From Stomorhina lunata (taxonomy: Eukaryota > Arthropoda > Insecta > Diptera > Rhiniidae): a DNA stretch of 64,000 nt. The notes beneath the pieces were generated by a model, which saw only the letters and a program-made list of their open reading frames with translations, had not been told where the DNA came from and made no database searches. Shown here in pieces: positions 50,510 through 63,388 of this stretch. The stretch is from contig OW121743.1 in the NCBI GenBank assembly GCA_933228675.1, positions 11,124,686-11,188,685 of the forward strand, written 5' to 3'. Each line of letters begins with the position of its first letter. Position 1 is the stretch's first letter. The translations under genes were made by a program, and so were the position numbers.

Positions 50510-50680
50510 GTTCGATGCGCTATTATTTCAAATGATCTTTTGACCAACTGATCTTTGACCTTTGTGGAACTATAATTTCACCAAAATTTTGACCACATAT
50601 AGACTCTGATATTTAGATTCTTATTATGTGAAAAAATAATGGTGTATATGCGTATACACTATTGTTTTATTAAGGGGAAC
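50510..50680 (+). repeat. Dispersed ~160-bp repeat end, copy 1
   Basis: 'gctattatttcaaatgatctttt', 'ttttgaccacatatagac', 'agattctta' and then 'tatatgcgtatacactattgttttattaagggga' match 51045-51200 and 62735-62895 in the same order. Confidence 0.8.
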
Positions 50681-53545
50681 CTCAATAGGGGGAAAAAGGT
50701 AAAAAAAAACTTATTTGGATTAAGTCGAGCCTTCTTATTTGATCTACAAAAGCCCGGCACAAGGATGGATAATGATCTGTAAAGCCGGCTCGCTTAGTGA
50801 TCTATACAATTCATTACTGATAATAAATTAGGAAGCACTTAGCGCGTCTAAAAAAAAAGAAAATTAGTTTATTGAAGATACTCTGCAGACTTTTGAAACC
50901 AGCTATTCTTATCGCTCACTAAGATCTTCACTTAGATTTCTTTAAGATCATATAGTATAAATATCTTAGTACCGTATGACCCAAACTCACCTTCTACAAT
51001 TAGTTTGATACGGAGATATAATACGTTATTTGTGAACAGCCCCTTATAAGCTATTATTTCAATTGATCTTTTGATCCACTTTTTGGAAATAGAATTTCAC
51101 CACATTTTGATCACATATAGACTTAGAAATTCAGATTCTTATTTTACAAAAAATAATGGTGTATATGCCTATACACTATTGTTTTATTAAGGGGATCTGA
51201 ACAGGGAAAAAAAGTAAAAAAATTATTTGTTTTAAGTTTTTTGCGATTTTAAACTTCAGGATTAAGTTTTTTTGATTTTATATGTTCAAAATTTTTGTTT
51301 TTTGTGACAAGGTCTATAACTTTGCCTCGAAGAGGGAATCAAAATTCCCAACGGTTTGCAAGATATGAGCCTGAGAAAATGATAAGTTTTTTGCAAAAAT
51401 TACACCGAGGCCCCAAATCTTTAGGTAAATTAAGAAAAAACTACATGACTAGGGGCAAAACTGGCAGACACGGATCTTTTATGTTTTTGGTTTTTTATCA
51501 CAAAGTGGTATTACTATAGGGTTATATGTTTTTTGTTGCAATTGATGAAGTAAACAAATCAAATTAAATTTTTTTTTGGGAAATTTATCACTTTTGTGTC
51601 CGCCTTAGCGCTACCCAAACGGCATTAAGAATCATTTTTAGGATGCATGTATGTTCTAGAAAGTTGTTTATCAAGATTTTGGGTATACTTTTGTTGTTGA
51701 AAGTTTTCTTGAATTTTGAACGGTTGGCTAACTATGGACCTGAACAGGCGAAAAAAGGTAAAAAATCTTTTTTTTGGGTTTCTGAGACTTTGATCTTCAA
51801 GATGAAGTTTTATGGATTTTACATTTTACAATTTTGGTTCCCTATAACAAGAGCTACAACTTTGCTTCAAAGTGTATATCAAAATTCGAAACGGTTTACA
51901 AGATATAAGCCTTAGAAAATTATCACTTTTTTGCAAAATTTACACCTAAAACCCAAATCTTCGAAGAGGATGAGTTTGAGCAAAACCGGGAGACATGGGT
52001 ATTTTCCTTGGACTTTTATTACATAGTAGTATTCATTTAGGGTTATATATTTCGTATTGCAAATGTTGCAGTAAAAAAAAAACAAATGACATTAAAAAAA
52101 TGTTCGGGAAATTTATCATTTTTGTAGCTACCTAAGTCCTACCTAAACTGCATTAAGAATTATTTGTAGAATACTTGTATGTTCTAGAAAGTTGTTTAGC
52201 AAGATCTTAGGAACATTTTTGTTGTTGATAGTTTCCTTGAATTTTGGACGCTTTGCTAGCTGTGGACCTGAACAGGGGAAAAAAGGTAAAAAATCTTTTT
52301 TTTAGGTTTCTGAGAATGTGATCTTCAAGATTTAGTTTTTTGGATTTTATATTTTACAATTTTAGTTCCCTATGACAATAGCTATAACCTTGCCTCAAAG
52401 TGTGTATCAAAACTCCAAAAGGTTTAGAAGATATGAGCTTTAGGAAATTGCCACTTTTTGCAAAAATGACAATGAGAACCCAAATCTTTGGAGAGGATGA
52501 GGAAAAAAGGTAAAACAAATATTTTTTTTTTAGTTTTTTGAGATTTTAATCAAAATAAAGTTTTTTTGTATTTTATATGTTTACAATTATTGTTCCCTAT
52601 GATAAGAGCTACAACTTTGCCTTAAAGGGTATATCAAAATTCCGAACGGTTTTCAAGATATGAGACTGAGAAAATTATCACTTTTTGGAAAAATGAAAAT
52701 GAGACCCCAAATCTTTGAGTTTGGGCAAAACTCGATCTTTTTTTTTTGGACTTTTATCATGCATTGGTGTCTGTATATGGTTATTCTATTTCTTGTTGCA
52801 CTGTGTATTACTCATACGCATAATTTTTAGATGATTAAAAAAATATTTATAAACAGCGGAAAAAAGGTAAAACAAATAATTGTTTTTAGTTTTTTGAGAT
52901 TTTAATCAAGGTAAAGTTTTTTTGATTTTATATGTTTACAATTATTGTTCCATATGACAAGAGCTACAACTTTGCCTTGAAGGGTATATCAAAATTTCGA
53001 ATAGTTTTCAAGATATGAGACTGAGAAAATTATCACTTTTTGTAAAAATTACAATGAGACTCTTAATCTTTTGAGAGGATGAGTTTGGGCAAAACTCGGT
53101 CTTTTTTTGGTATTATCTGTATATGTTTTTTTTTTCGTGTTGCACTGTGTAAAAAAATATTTATAAACAGAGGAAAAAAGGTAAAACAAATAACTTTTTT
53201 TTAGTTTTTTCAGATTTTTATCAAGATAACGTTTTTTGGATTTTATATGTTTATAATTATTGTTCCCTATGACAAGAGCTACAACTTTGCCTTAAAGGGT
53301 ATATCAAAATTCCGAACGGTTTTCAAGATATGAGACTGAGAAAATGATCACTTTTTGAAAAAATAACAATGAGGCACCAAATCTTTGGGGAGAATGAGTT
53401 TGGGCAAAATTGGGAGACCCTAGTGCTTTTTTTAGGGCTTTTATCATGTAGAGGTTTCCTTTTAGTTTTTTTGTTTTTTTTTTTTCGTGTTGCACTGTGT
53501 ATAACTCATAGCCATAATTTTTGGTTGATTAAAAAATGCTTTATA
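50640..53545 (+). repeat. Tandem array with shortening units (~550 to ~315 bp)
   Basis: The unit start 'ggaaaaaaggtaaaa' falls near 50690, 51200, 51748, 52276, 52501, 52858 and 53173. Each unit continues with 'tttttgagattttnatc', 'ttttggattttatatgttta', 'gttccctatgacaagagctacaactttgcct', 'aagggtatatcaaaattccgaacggttttcaagatatgag' and 'gaaaattatcactttttgcaaaaat'. Early units (~530-550 bp) carry extra sequence ('gtatgttctagaaagttgttta'); later ones (~225-357 bp) lack it through internal deletion. Frames of 74-90 codons inside (51295, 51643) are by-products. Confidence 0.85.
51045..51200 (+). repeat. Dispersed ~160-bp repeat end, copy 2
   Basis: It is homologous to 50510-50680 and 62735-62895. 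Key phrases are 'agctattatttcaattgatctttt', 'accacattttgatcacatatagac' and 'tatgcctatacactattgttttattaagggga'. It directly precedes the second unit of the tandem array. Confidence 0.8.
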
Positions 53546-55064
53546 AATTCTTAAGAAATTCTTTAAAAACAATGTTCCTATTTGGTATTTCGCCAATAAA
53601 TTTAATTTCAAATCTATTTTGATAAAAACTTTAAATACTTCTACACTTTGAATATTAACATTTCCGTTTCATAAAGGGTCATTACTTACAGAGGCTTTTG
53701 GTCGTAGCTTAAAATTTATTTTCTCTTAGTGCCAAAAAACCTTTTAACTTGAAATACAAACTTGGCAAATTTTGAATAATGAACATGAAGTTGGTGAAAA
53801 TGGGAAAATATTCAAGACAAAAGTATTTTCAATCAGCCTAAAAATTGCATTTCTTTTATGCTATTTTTTTGCTTAACGCATTATATTCAAACACCAACAT
53901 TTGGCATTAGTATCCCTAAATCACCAAAGCATTTTCATCACATTTTCCCAAATAAAAATTTTATTCATATTAAAAATGTGTGGAAATCTTCTTTTCCCAA
54001 TGTTCACAAATTAATAATTTAACGATTTTTGAAAATTTGTGGCAATTGTACAATAATTTCCACAAAATGAAACAGAATGGGAATGTGAGGGTTAAGGGGA
54101 TGCAAGGGTTAGGAGAAGTTCAACTACTACTTTCGTTAGGGTTAAGTGTTAGCTTGCAGTTCAGTTTTCAGTGCCAAAAGGAATTTAATTTCGATTCAAG
54201 TTTGGAAAATATTTAGCAGTCAGTTAATTGTTACTATGAGCAAAAAAAGTGTTGCCAGCTGGGCGAAAAAAGTTAAATTGTTGTTTTTAAAATCAACAAA
54301 AACAAAATTATTGAAAAATCCTAAATCAAAGTCTTTCCTTTTTTCATTACAAATATTCTTAGATCATGGCAGTCATTTCTTTCTTAAATTCCATTTTACG
54401 TCAACACAGAACACAGAAAAAAAGCTATAAACGCTAGAAAGACCAAAGAACAATTTGCTTATGAACTCTTTTTTTCAAATATTTGAAATATTCAACAATT
54501 TCAAATGTAACAGCAATAACAATGAGTGGCAGTGAAATATTCAAACGAATAAAGAAACCAATCAACAAAATACAGACGACAAATGACATTTCATAAAAAT
54601 GACATGTGACTTGTAAACTCTAGCTTTTACGAACAAATTTTGGTATTCCTATTTTATTTTTGACATTTATACAGTTAAAGGATGTCAGAGTAACGAGTGG
54701 GCCACAGACAAGAGCTACACAAAAAAGGAAAATTTAAAATGCAATACAACACAGCCAGAAGCGTAGAGACAAAAAAAATTGTTATTTAAACAAATCGGAC
54801 TAGAAACCTTTCAAAAACTATCTCCCTGATTCCGAAGTAGCGTGACATGACATGAGTGAAAAAAAATTTGTTTGAATTTTATATGAATGCACTTTAACAC
54901 AAGTAAATAATTGACAGGGTGTGACAACAATGCACGAATTAAAGTTCCAAAAAATTCCAATTGCTATTTGGTTTTGAATAAATTTTCAACAAAAAAAGAA
55001 GCCAAATTCTATTGAATTGTATAAAACATAGAGCCAAACCAATAAATTAAAGGTCCAATAAAAA
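53546..55064. other. No gene recognised
   Basis: Unique AT-rich DNA. Frames at 53980-54216 (78 codons) and 54146-54430 (94 codons) overlap in different phases, show no domain and have no supporting context. Confidence 0.45.
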
Positions 55065-56610
55065 ATTTCTAGAGAACATTTGACGAAAGGCAAAGTTTTC
55101 CAAAGAAAAGTTGACCAATGGAAAAGTTTTTTAGAGAAAAGTTGACGAAAGGCAAAGTTTTATAGAGAAAAGAAGACCAATGGCAAAGTTTTCTAGAGAA
55201 AAGTTGACGAAAGGCAAAGTTTTCTAGAGAAAAGTTGACGAAAGGCAAAGTTTTCTAGACGAAAGGCAAAGTTTTCTAGAGAAAATTTAACGAAAGGAAA
55301 GGTTTTCTATAGAAAAGAAAAGACAAAAGGTCAAATTTTCTATAGAAAAATTTACAAAAGGTCAAGTTTTCTATAGAAAAATTGACAAAAGGTTAAGTTT
55401 TCTATAGAAAAATTGACAAAACGTCAAGTTTTCTATAGAAAAATTGACAAAAGGTCAAGCTTTTTAGAGAAAAGTTGACAAAAGGTTAAATTTTCTATAG
55501 AAATGTTGAGAAAAGGTCAAGTTTTCTAGAGAAAAGTTGACAAAAAGTCAAGTTTTCTATAGAAAAGTTGACAAAAGGTCAAGTTTTCTATAAAAAAGTT
55601 GACAAAAGGTCAAGTTTTCTAGAGAAAAGTTGACGAAAGTCAAAGTTTTCTATAGAAAAGTTGACAAAAGGTCAAGTTTTCTAGAGAAAAGTTGACAAAA
55701 AGTCAAGTTATCTATAGAAAAGTTGACAAAAGGTCAAGTTTTCTATAGAAAAGTTGACAAAAGGTCAAGTTTTCTATAGGAAAGTTGACAAAAGGGCAAG
55801 TTTTCTATAAAAAAGTTGACAAAAGGTCAAGTTTTCTATAGAAAAGTTAACAAAAGGTCAAGTTTTCTATAGAAAAGTTGACAAAGGGTCAAGTTTTCTA
55901 TAGAAAAGTTGACAAAAGGTCAAGTTTTCTATAGAAAAGTTGACAAAATTTCAAGTTTTCTATAGAAAAGTTGACAAAAGATCAAGTTTTCTATAGAAAA
56001 GTTGACAAAAGGTCAAGTTTTCTATAGAAAAGTTGACAAAAGGTCAAGTTTTCTATAGAAAAGTTGACAAAAGGTCAAGTTTTCTATAGAAAAGTTGACA
56101 AAAGGTCAAGTTTTCTATAGAAAAGTTGACAAAAGGTCAAGTTTTCTATATAGAAGTTGACAAAAGGTCAAGTTTTCTATAGAAAAGTTGACAAAAGGTC
56201 AAGTTTACTATAGAAAAGTTGAGAAAAGTTCAAGTTTTCTACAGAAAATTTGAGAACACGTCAAGTTTTCTATAGAGAAATTGACAAATGTTCAAGTTTT
56301 CTGAAGGAAAGTTGACAGAAGTTCAAGTTTTTTATTGAAAAGTTGACAAAAGGTCAAATTTTCTATAGAAAAGTTGACAATAAATCAAATTTTCTATAGA
56401 AATGTTGACGATAGGTCAAGTTTTTTTGTTAAGAAAAGTTGACAATAGTTTAAATTTTCTATTGAAAAGTTGTCGATGGGTGAAGTTTTCTTTAGAAAAG
56501 ATGTCAGTAGGTGAAGTTTTCTTTAGAAAAGGTAACAATAGGTCAAGCTTTTATTAAGTTGTCGATAGGACAACTTTTCTTTAAAGAATTTTTAATGAAT
56601 GTTTTCGATC
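55065..56610 (+). repeat. 31-bp minisatellite GTTGACAAAAGGTCAA (array F)
   Basis: About 50 units of 31 bp: GTTGACAAAAGGTCAA followed by GTTTTCTATAGAAAA. It contains the CTATAG palindrome within TTTTCTATAGAAAA. A clear gradient runs along the array. The left edge uses 'gacgaaaggcaaagttttctagag', the centre (55.7-56.2 kb) is homogeneous 'gacaaaaggtcaagttttctatag', and the right edge decays into 'gtcgatagg' variants. Confidence 0.95.
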
Positions 56611-57964
56611 TGAAGACTTTTTCTTTAGAAAAGCTTTTTGTGAGCTTTCAATAAATCAAATCTCTATAAACTTAAGTGCCTCATATGTTTTATTAGTTAA
56701 TACTTAAATCTTTTTCCAAAGCTGTTTCCTCTTTTCTTTAATAGCATCTCCTTAGTTCCCTCTTCCCTCCTCGAGTGCCTTAATTGGTCAATAAAACCCA
56801 TTTAATTAATGAGACAAATAAATTTTAGTCACTTAAATGTTTTCCACCTTATTCCCCATTTATTTACTTTCATTTCTAAGAAATTCATTATTTTCTTCAT
56901 TTGTTACAAAGAATATTTCTTTCAGTTCCGAGAATAAAATAAATGAATTTCATTCAACATAAATCAATCAGTAGAGAAATTGTCCTTAACGCAGGATTTT
57001 TTGTTTGTGTGGGGATAAATTGCAAACAAAGAAACAAATGCGAAACGTAAATTGGACTCATTTAGGATGTCAGAAAAATGTTAGAAATAAATAAATGTTT
57101 AGCAATAAAACAAATACTTATCAACAACAAAAAAACTGTTTGCTCTAAGTGTTTTAAATGGAAGGAAAATAAGTATCAAGGACCTCTAGTTAGGGACTCG
57201 AATTGTATGTATGTGTGTGTGTGCGTGTGAAAGTATCCTAATAAGTAGAGTTCGCACAATATGTGACATTTTGTTTAATGTCTATAAATATTTAATATCC
57301 GGCCAAATGTTTAACAACAGAGACACTTAATAAGTGGAAATTTTGTTGGCAAGAAGAAAAAAAGATTAAAATCTAAACAAACACTGATTTATTGACCATC
57401 GATATTTGGTTTAGTTTTTCTGTATTTCTTTTCCTAAGTATGACGATATTTTAGTCTTCTTATTTTGGAATTTTTATGTTGTTTTTTGTTGAAATTTTAT
57501 TCGCAAAACCAATTTTTATGAAACTTTGTTATTCAGTTATGAGACAGTGGTAACTATATTTAATGAATTGATAAAAACTGGACCTTACAAGTGCAAAGAT
57601 TACCATATGGCAACAAAAAAGATTCAAAATTACCAAATTCATATCCAAAGTAGCTTTTTATTTTTCGTTTGTCTCGTATTGCTATATGTCATTCTTGTTA
57701 ATAAAGTTTTCACTGTACATTTATCACAATCAGAATTGTGGTCGCAAATTGAAGGCATAAATTTTGTAGCTAATACCAAGAGTGTCCTTAGCAGGGACAA
57801 TTTAAGACCAAATGCTGCAAAATTGTGAAGCATAAACGATTTCTTGTAAGAAAAAATATTTTTTTTTTTACTTTGTACAACAGATTTCAAATGGAAAAAA
57901 ATATTCAATTTGGAATCACCAAAAATTTTTTTGATGTTTGAAAACGAAAAAAATTTCTACCCCA
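56611..57964. other. No gene recognised; one unsupported open frame
   Basis: A short (TG)n patch lies near 57207-57228. A frame at 57526-57828 is open for 100 codons but starts with TTG; its first ATG is at 57607, leaving 73 residues with one hydrophobic stretch. I recognise no family, so it is not annotated as a gene. Confidence 0.45.
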
Positions 57965-60900
57965 TTTTTATCAAAACTTTTCTAAAGAAAAATTTTTTTA
58001 TTTAAAAATTTGTTTATTAAAATTTTTTCCATAAAAAATTTTTTATCAAAAATTTTTCTATAGAAAATTTTTTTATCAAAAATTTTTCTATTGACAAATT
58101 TTTTATCAAAAACTTTTTCAATAGAATATTTTTTTATCAAAAATTTTTCTATAGAATAAATTCCCAAAAAAAAAAATTTCAACAGAAAAATTTTTGATAA
58201 AAAAATTTTCTATTGAAAATTTTTCTCTAAAATTTTGCTATAGCATTTTTTTTTTTATCAAAAATTTTTCCATAGAAAATTTTGTTCTCAAAAGTTTTTC
58301 TATAGAAATTTTTTTATCAAAAATTTTTCTATAGAAAATTTTTTTATCAAAAATTTTTATATAGGCAAAATTTTCTATAGAAAATTTTTTCTCAAAAATT
58401 TTTCTACAGAAAATTTTTGTAACAAAAATGTTTCTATAGAAAATTTTTTTATCAAAAATTTTTCTATACAAGATTTTTTATCAAAAATTTTTTTTGTAAA
58501 AAATTTTTCTATAAAAAATTTTTTTATCGAAAATTTTTCTATAGAAAATTTTTTTTATCGAAAATTTTTCTATAGAAAAATTTTTTTATAGAAAATTTTT
58601 CTATAGAAAAATTTTTTTATCGAAAATTTTTCTATAGAAAAATTTTTTTATCGAAAATTTTTCTATAGAAAAGTTTTTTTATCGAAAATTTTTCTATAGA
58701 AAAATTTTTTTTATCGAAAATTTTTCTATAGAAAAATTTTTTTATCGAAAATTTTTCTATAGAAAAATTTTTTTATCGAAAAATTTTCTATAGAAAAATT
58801 TTTTTATCGAAAATTTTTCTATAGAAAAATTTTTTTATCGAAAATTTTTTTATAGAAAAATTTTTTGATTGAAAATTTTTCTATAGAAAAATTTTTTTTA
58901 TCGAAATTTTTTCTATAGAAAAATTTTTTTTATCGAAAATTTTTCTATAGAAAATTTTTTTCTATAGAAAAATTTTTTTTATCGAAAATTTTTCTAAAGA
59001 AGATTTTTTATCAAAATTTTTCTATCGAAAATTTTTTTATTCTAATTTTTTCTACAGAAAATTTTTTTATCAAAAATGTTTCTATAGACAAATTTTTTAT
59101 CAAAAACTTTTTCAATAGAATATTTTTTTATCAAAAATTTTTCTATAGAAAAAATTTTCTATAGAATAAATTCCAAAAAAAAAAAAATTTCAACAGAAAA
59201 ATTTTTGATAAAAAAATTTTCCATAGAAAATTTTTCTCGAAAATTTTGCTATAGCAATTTTTTTTTTATCAAAAATTTTTCCATAGAAAATTTTGTTCTC
59301 AAAAGTTTTTCTATAGAAATTTTTTTATCAAAAATTTTTCTATAGAAAATTTTTATATAGGCAAAATTTTCTATAGAAAATTTTTTCTCAAAAATTTTTC
59401 TACAGAAAATTTTTTTAACAAAAATGTTTCTATAGAAAATTTTTTTATCAAAAATTTTTCTGTATAAGATTTTTTATCAAAAATTTTTCTATAGAAAATT
59501 TTTTTATTCAAACTTTTTCTATAGAAAATTTTTTTGTCAAAAATTTTTCTATAAAAAATTTTTTTATCGAAAATTTTTCGATAGAAAAATTTTTTTATCA
59601 AAAATTTTTCTATAGAAAAATTTTTTTATCGAAAATTTTTCTATAGAAAAATTTTTTTATCGAAAATTTTTCTATAGAAAAATTTTTTTATCAAAAATTT
59701 TTCTATAGAAAAGTTTTTTTTTTCTGTAGAAAAATTTTTTTTTTATCGAAAATTTTTCTATAGAAAAATTTTTTTATCGAAAATTTTTCTATAGAAAAAT
59801 TTTTTTTATTGAAAATTTTTCTATAGAAAAATTTTTTTTATCGAAATTTTTTCTATAGAAAAATTTTTTTTATCGAAAATTTTTCTATAGAAAATTTTTT
59901 TCTATAGAAAAATTTTTTTTATCAAAAATTTTTCTAAAGAAGATTTTTTATCAAAATTTTTCTATAGAAAATTTTTTTATTCAAATTTTTTCTACAGAAA
60001 ATTTTTTTATCAAAAATTTTTCTACAGAAAATTTTTTTATCAAAAATGTTTCTATAGACAAATTTTTTATCAAAAACTTTTTCAATAGAATATTTTTTTA
60101 TCAAAAATTTTTCTATAGAAAAAATTTTCTATAGAATAAATTCCCAAAAAAAAAAAAAATTTCAACAGAAAAATTTTTGATAAAAAAATTTTCCATAGAA
60201 AATTTTTCTCTAAAATTTTGCTATAGCAATTTTTTTTTTATCAAAAATTTTCCATAGAAAATTTTGTTCTCAAAAGTTTTTCTATAGAAATTTTTTTATC
60301 AAAAATTTTTCTATAGAAAATTTTTTTATCAAAAATTTTTCTATAGAAAATTTTTTTATCAAAAATTTTTATATAGGCAAAATTTTCTATAGAAAATTTT
60401 TTCTCAAAAATTTTTCTACAGAAAATTTTTATAACAAAAATGTTTCTATAGAAAATTTTTTTATCAAAAATTTTTCTGTACAAGATTTTTTATCAAAAAT
60501 TTTTCTATAGAAAATTTTTTTATTCAAACTTTTTCTCCAGAAAATTTTTTTGTAAAAAATTTTTCTATAAAAATTTTTTTTATCGAAAATTTTTCGATAG
60601 AAAAATTTTTTTATCGAAAATTTTTCGATAGAAAAATTTTTTTATCGAAAATTTTTCGATAGAAAAATTTTTTTATCGAAAATTTTTCTATAGAAAAATT
60701 TTTTTATCGAAAATTTTTCTATAGAAAAATTTTTTTATCGAAAATTTTTCTATAGAAAAATTTTTTTATCAAAAATTTTTCTATAGTAGAGTTTTTTTTT
60801 ATCGAAAATTTTTCTATAGAAAAGTTTTGTTATCGAAAAATTTTCTATAGAAAAATTTTTTTATCGATAATTTTTCTATAGAAAAATTTTTTTATCGATC

Positions 60901-62710
60901 ATTTTTCTATAGAAAAATTTTTTTATCGAAAATTTTTCTATAGAAAAATTTTTTTATCGAAAATTTTTCTATAGAAAAATTTTTTTTATCGAAATTTTTT
61001 CTATAGAAAAATTTTTTTTATCGAAAATTTTTCTATAGAAAATTTTTTTCTATAGAAAAATTTTTTTTTCTGTATAAGATTTTTTATCAAAATTTTTCTA
61101 TAGAAAATTTTTTTATTCAAATTTTTTCTACAGAAAATTTTTTTATCAAAAAGTTTTTGGCAAAAATTTTTTTATCAAAAATTTCTTTGTAAAAAATTTT
61201 TTTATCAAAATTTTTTCTATAAACATTTTTTTTATCAAAATTATTTCTATAGAAAAACTATTTTATCGAATTTTTTTCTAAAGAAAAATTTTTTTATCAA
61301 AAATTTTTATTCAAAAATTCTTCTATAGAAAATTTTTCTATAGAAAATTTTTCTATAGAAAATTTTTTTATCATAAATTTTTCTACAGAAAATTTTTTTG
61401 TCAAAAATGTTTCTATAGAAGATTTTTTTATTCAATTTTTTTTTACAGAAAATTATTTTATCGAAAATGTTTCTATAGAAAAATTTTTTTATCGAAAATG
61501 TTTCTATAGCAAATTTTTTTTTGTCGAAAATGTTTCTATAGAAAAATTTTTTTATCGAAAGTTTTTCTATAGAAAAATTTGTTTATCGAAAATTTTTCTA
61601 TAGAAAAATTTTTTTATCAAAAATTTTTCTATTAAAAAATTTTTTATCGAATATTTTTCTATAGAAAAACTTTTTTATCGAAAAATTTTTTTTCGATAAA
61701 AAAATTTTTTTTCCGATAAAAAAACTTTTCTATAGAAAAATTTTTTTATTCAAAATTTTTGTAAAGAAAATTTTTTTTTTTATCGAAAATATTTCTCTAA
61801 ATTTTTTTTTTTAATCGAAAATATTTCTGTAGAAAAATTTTTTTTGAGAAAATTTTTCTATAGAAAATTTCTTTTCGAGAAAATTTTTCTATAGAAAATT
61901 TATTTTTGAGAAAATTTTTCTATAGAAAAATTTTTTTTGAGAAAATTTTTTTATAGAAAATTTTTTTTTGTTTTTTTTTGACAAAATTTTTCTATAGAAA
62001 AAATTTTTTATGAATTTTTTTTTATCGAAAAATTTTTTTTAGAAAAACCTTCGATAAAAATTTTTATCTATAGAAAAATCTTTAGCAAAAAAATTTTCTA
62101 TAGAATTTTTTTTATCAATTTCCCTATAGAAAAATTTGTAATCAAAAATTTTTCTATAGAAATTTTTTTTTATCAAAAATATTTGTATAGAAGATTTTTT
62201 TTGTCAAAAATGTTTCAAAAAATATATTTTTTTCAACAATTTTTTTATTAAATATAAATTTTCAATAAAAAAATTTTCGATATTTTTCTCTAAAAGCGTT
62301 TTTGATCAAAATATTTTTCTATAAAAAAATCTTCGATTAAAATTTTTTTCTATAGAAATATCTTCAATCAAAATATTTTTCTATAGAAAAATCTTTGATA
62401 AAAATATTTTCTATAGAAAAGTTTTCGATAGAAATATTTTTCAATGGAAAATTTTTATATCAAGAAATTTTCTATAGAAAATTTTTGTATCAAAAATTTT
62501 GCTATGGAAAATTTATTGATCAAAATTTTTTAGAAGGTTTTTGTTATTCAAGATTTTCCCATAGAAAAATATTTGTATCGAAAATTTTTCTATAGAAAAA
62601 TATTTCACCGGATTTGTTTTTTATAGAAAACTTTTTTATCAAAAAATTCTTGTATAGAAAAATATTTTTATCAAAAATTTTTCTATACAAATGTTTCTAC
62701 ACAAAAATTT
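57965..62710. repeat. ~31-bp A/T minisatellite with ~1-kb higher-order repeats (array G)
   Basis: The unit is TTTTTCTATAGAAAAA followed by TTTTTTTATCGAAAA (or ATCAAAAA). Three large blocks of ~1 kb repeat. The landmark ATAGAATAAATTCC, then an A-run, then TTTCAACAGAAAA falls at about 58153, 59163 and 60133 (offsets 1010 and 970). Within each block the same order of variants occurs, including a short stretch in reversed orientation ('atttttgataaaaaaatttt'). After ~61.1 kb the array decays and mixes orientations. Frames with FYRKIFDKK repeats (58238-58471, 60241-60483) are copies of the same by-product. Confidence 0.95.
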
Positions 62711-62734
62711 ACTTACACTTTTATTAATGAAACA

Positions 62735-62895
62735 CGAAATTATAGGCTATTATTTCTATTGATATTTTGAGACACTTTATAAAAGTAGACTTTCACAAAG
62801 TTTTGACCACATATAGAATCAGTTATATTGATTCTTATGATATAGTAATAATAGTATACATGCGTATACACTACTGTTTTATTGAGGGGATGAAT
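62735..62895 (+). repeat. Dispersed ~160-bp repeat end, copy 3
   Basis: 'ggctattatttctattgatatttt', 'aagttttgaccacatatagaatc', 'gattctta' and 'tacatgcgtatacactactgttttattgagggga' match 50510-50680 and 51045-51200. It sits just outside array G. Confidence 0.75.
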
Positions 62896-63388
62896 TAAGA
62901 AAAAATAAATATAATTTAAAAGCCTAGAAAAAATTCCAATACTGTATTTAAAATCCCACACAAAATTTCCTTGCTTCGCAGGATTTTTTTTGTACAAGAT
63001 TGAATAGAAACAAATTGTAATGTTTCACATGAATGCCTTGCAATTGTATAGCGCAATATTTTTTGGGGCATATAACAATGTTTGTTTTTTGTTCCACTAT
63101 CCTTTAGTATCCATTTCTTTTTTTTTTCGTCCTTTCCTTAAGGATTTTTAATCCAAGTTTCCTTGGCCATTGTTCCAGTATTGTATTGCCTTTCAAATAT
63201 TTTTATATAAGTAATTTAGATGTTTTGACAACACATGTTTTTATCGTAATCTTGGATTTTTTTTTATTTTTTGTATTCTCAATGTTCGATGTTCCATGTC
63301 CAAGTTGTTAAGTGATTTATGGTATTTCATTTGATTTTATTATCGGCCAATTTGGTAGACGAGAATTAACAAAAGAAGGCAATTGGGG
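62896..63388. other. No recognisable feature
   Basis: Unique AT-rich DNA with a T-run near 63119-63128. An 85-codon minus frame at 62740-62997 overlaps the dispersed repeat and is not supported. Confidence 0.45.

Noticed and set aside
57526..57828. 100-codon frame with a hydrophobic segment
   Set aside because: It starts at TTG. From the first ATG (57607) only 73 residues remain, with no recognised family and no splice or promoter support.
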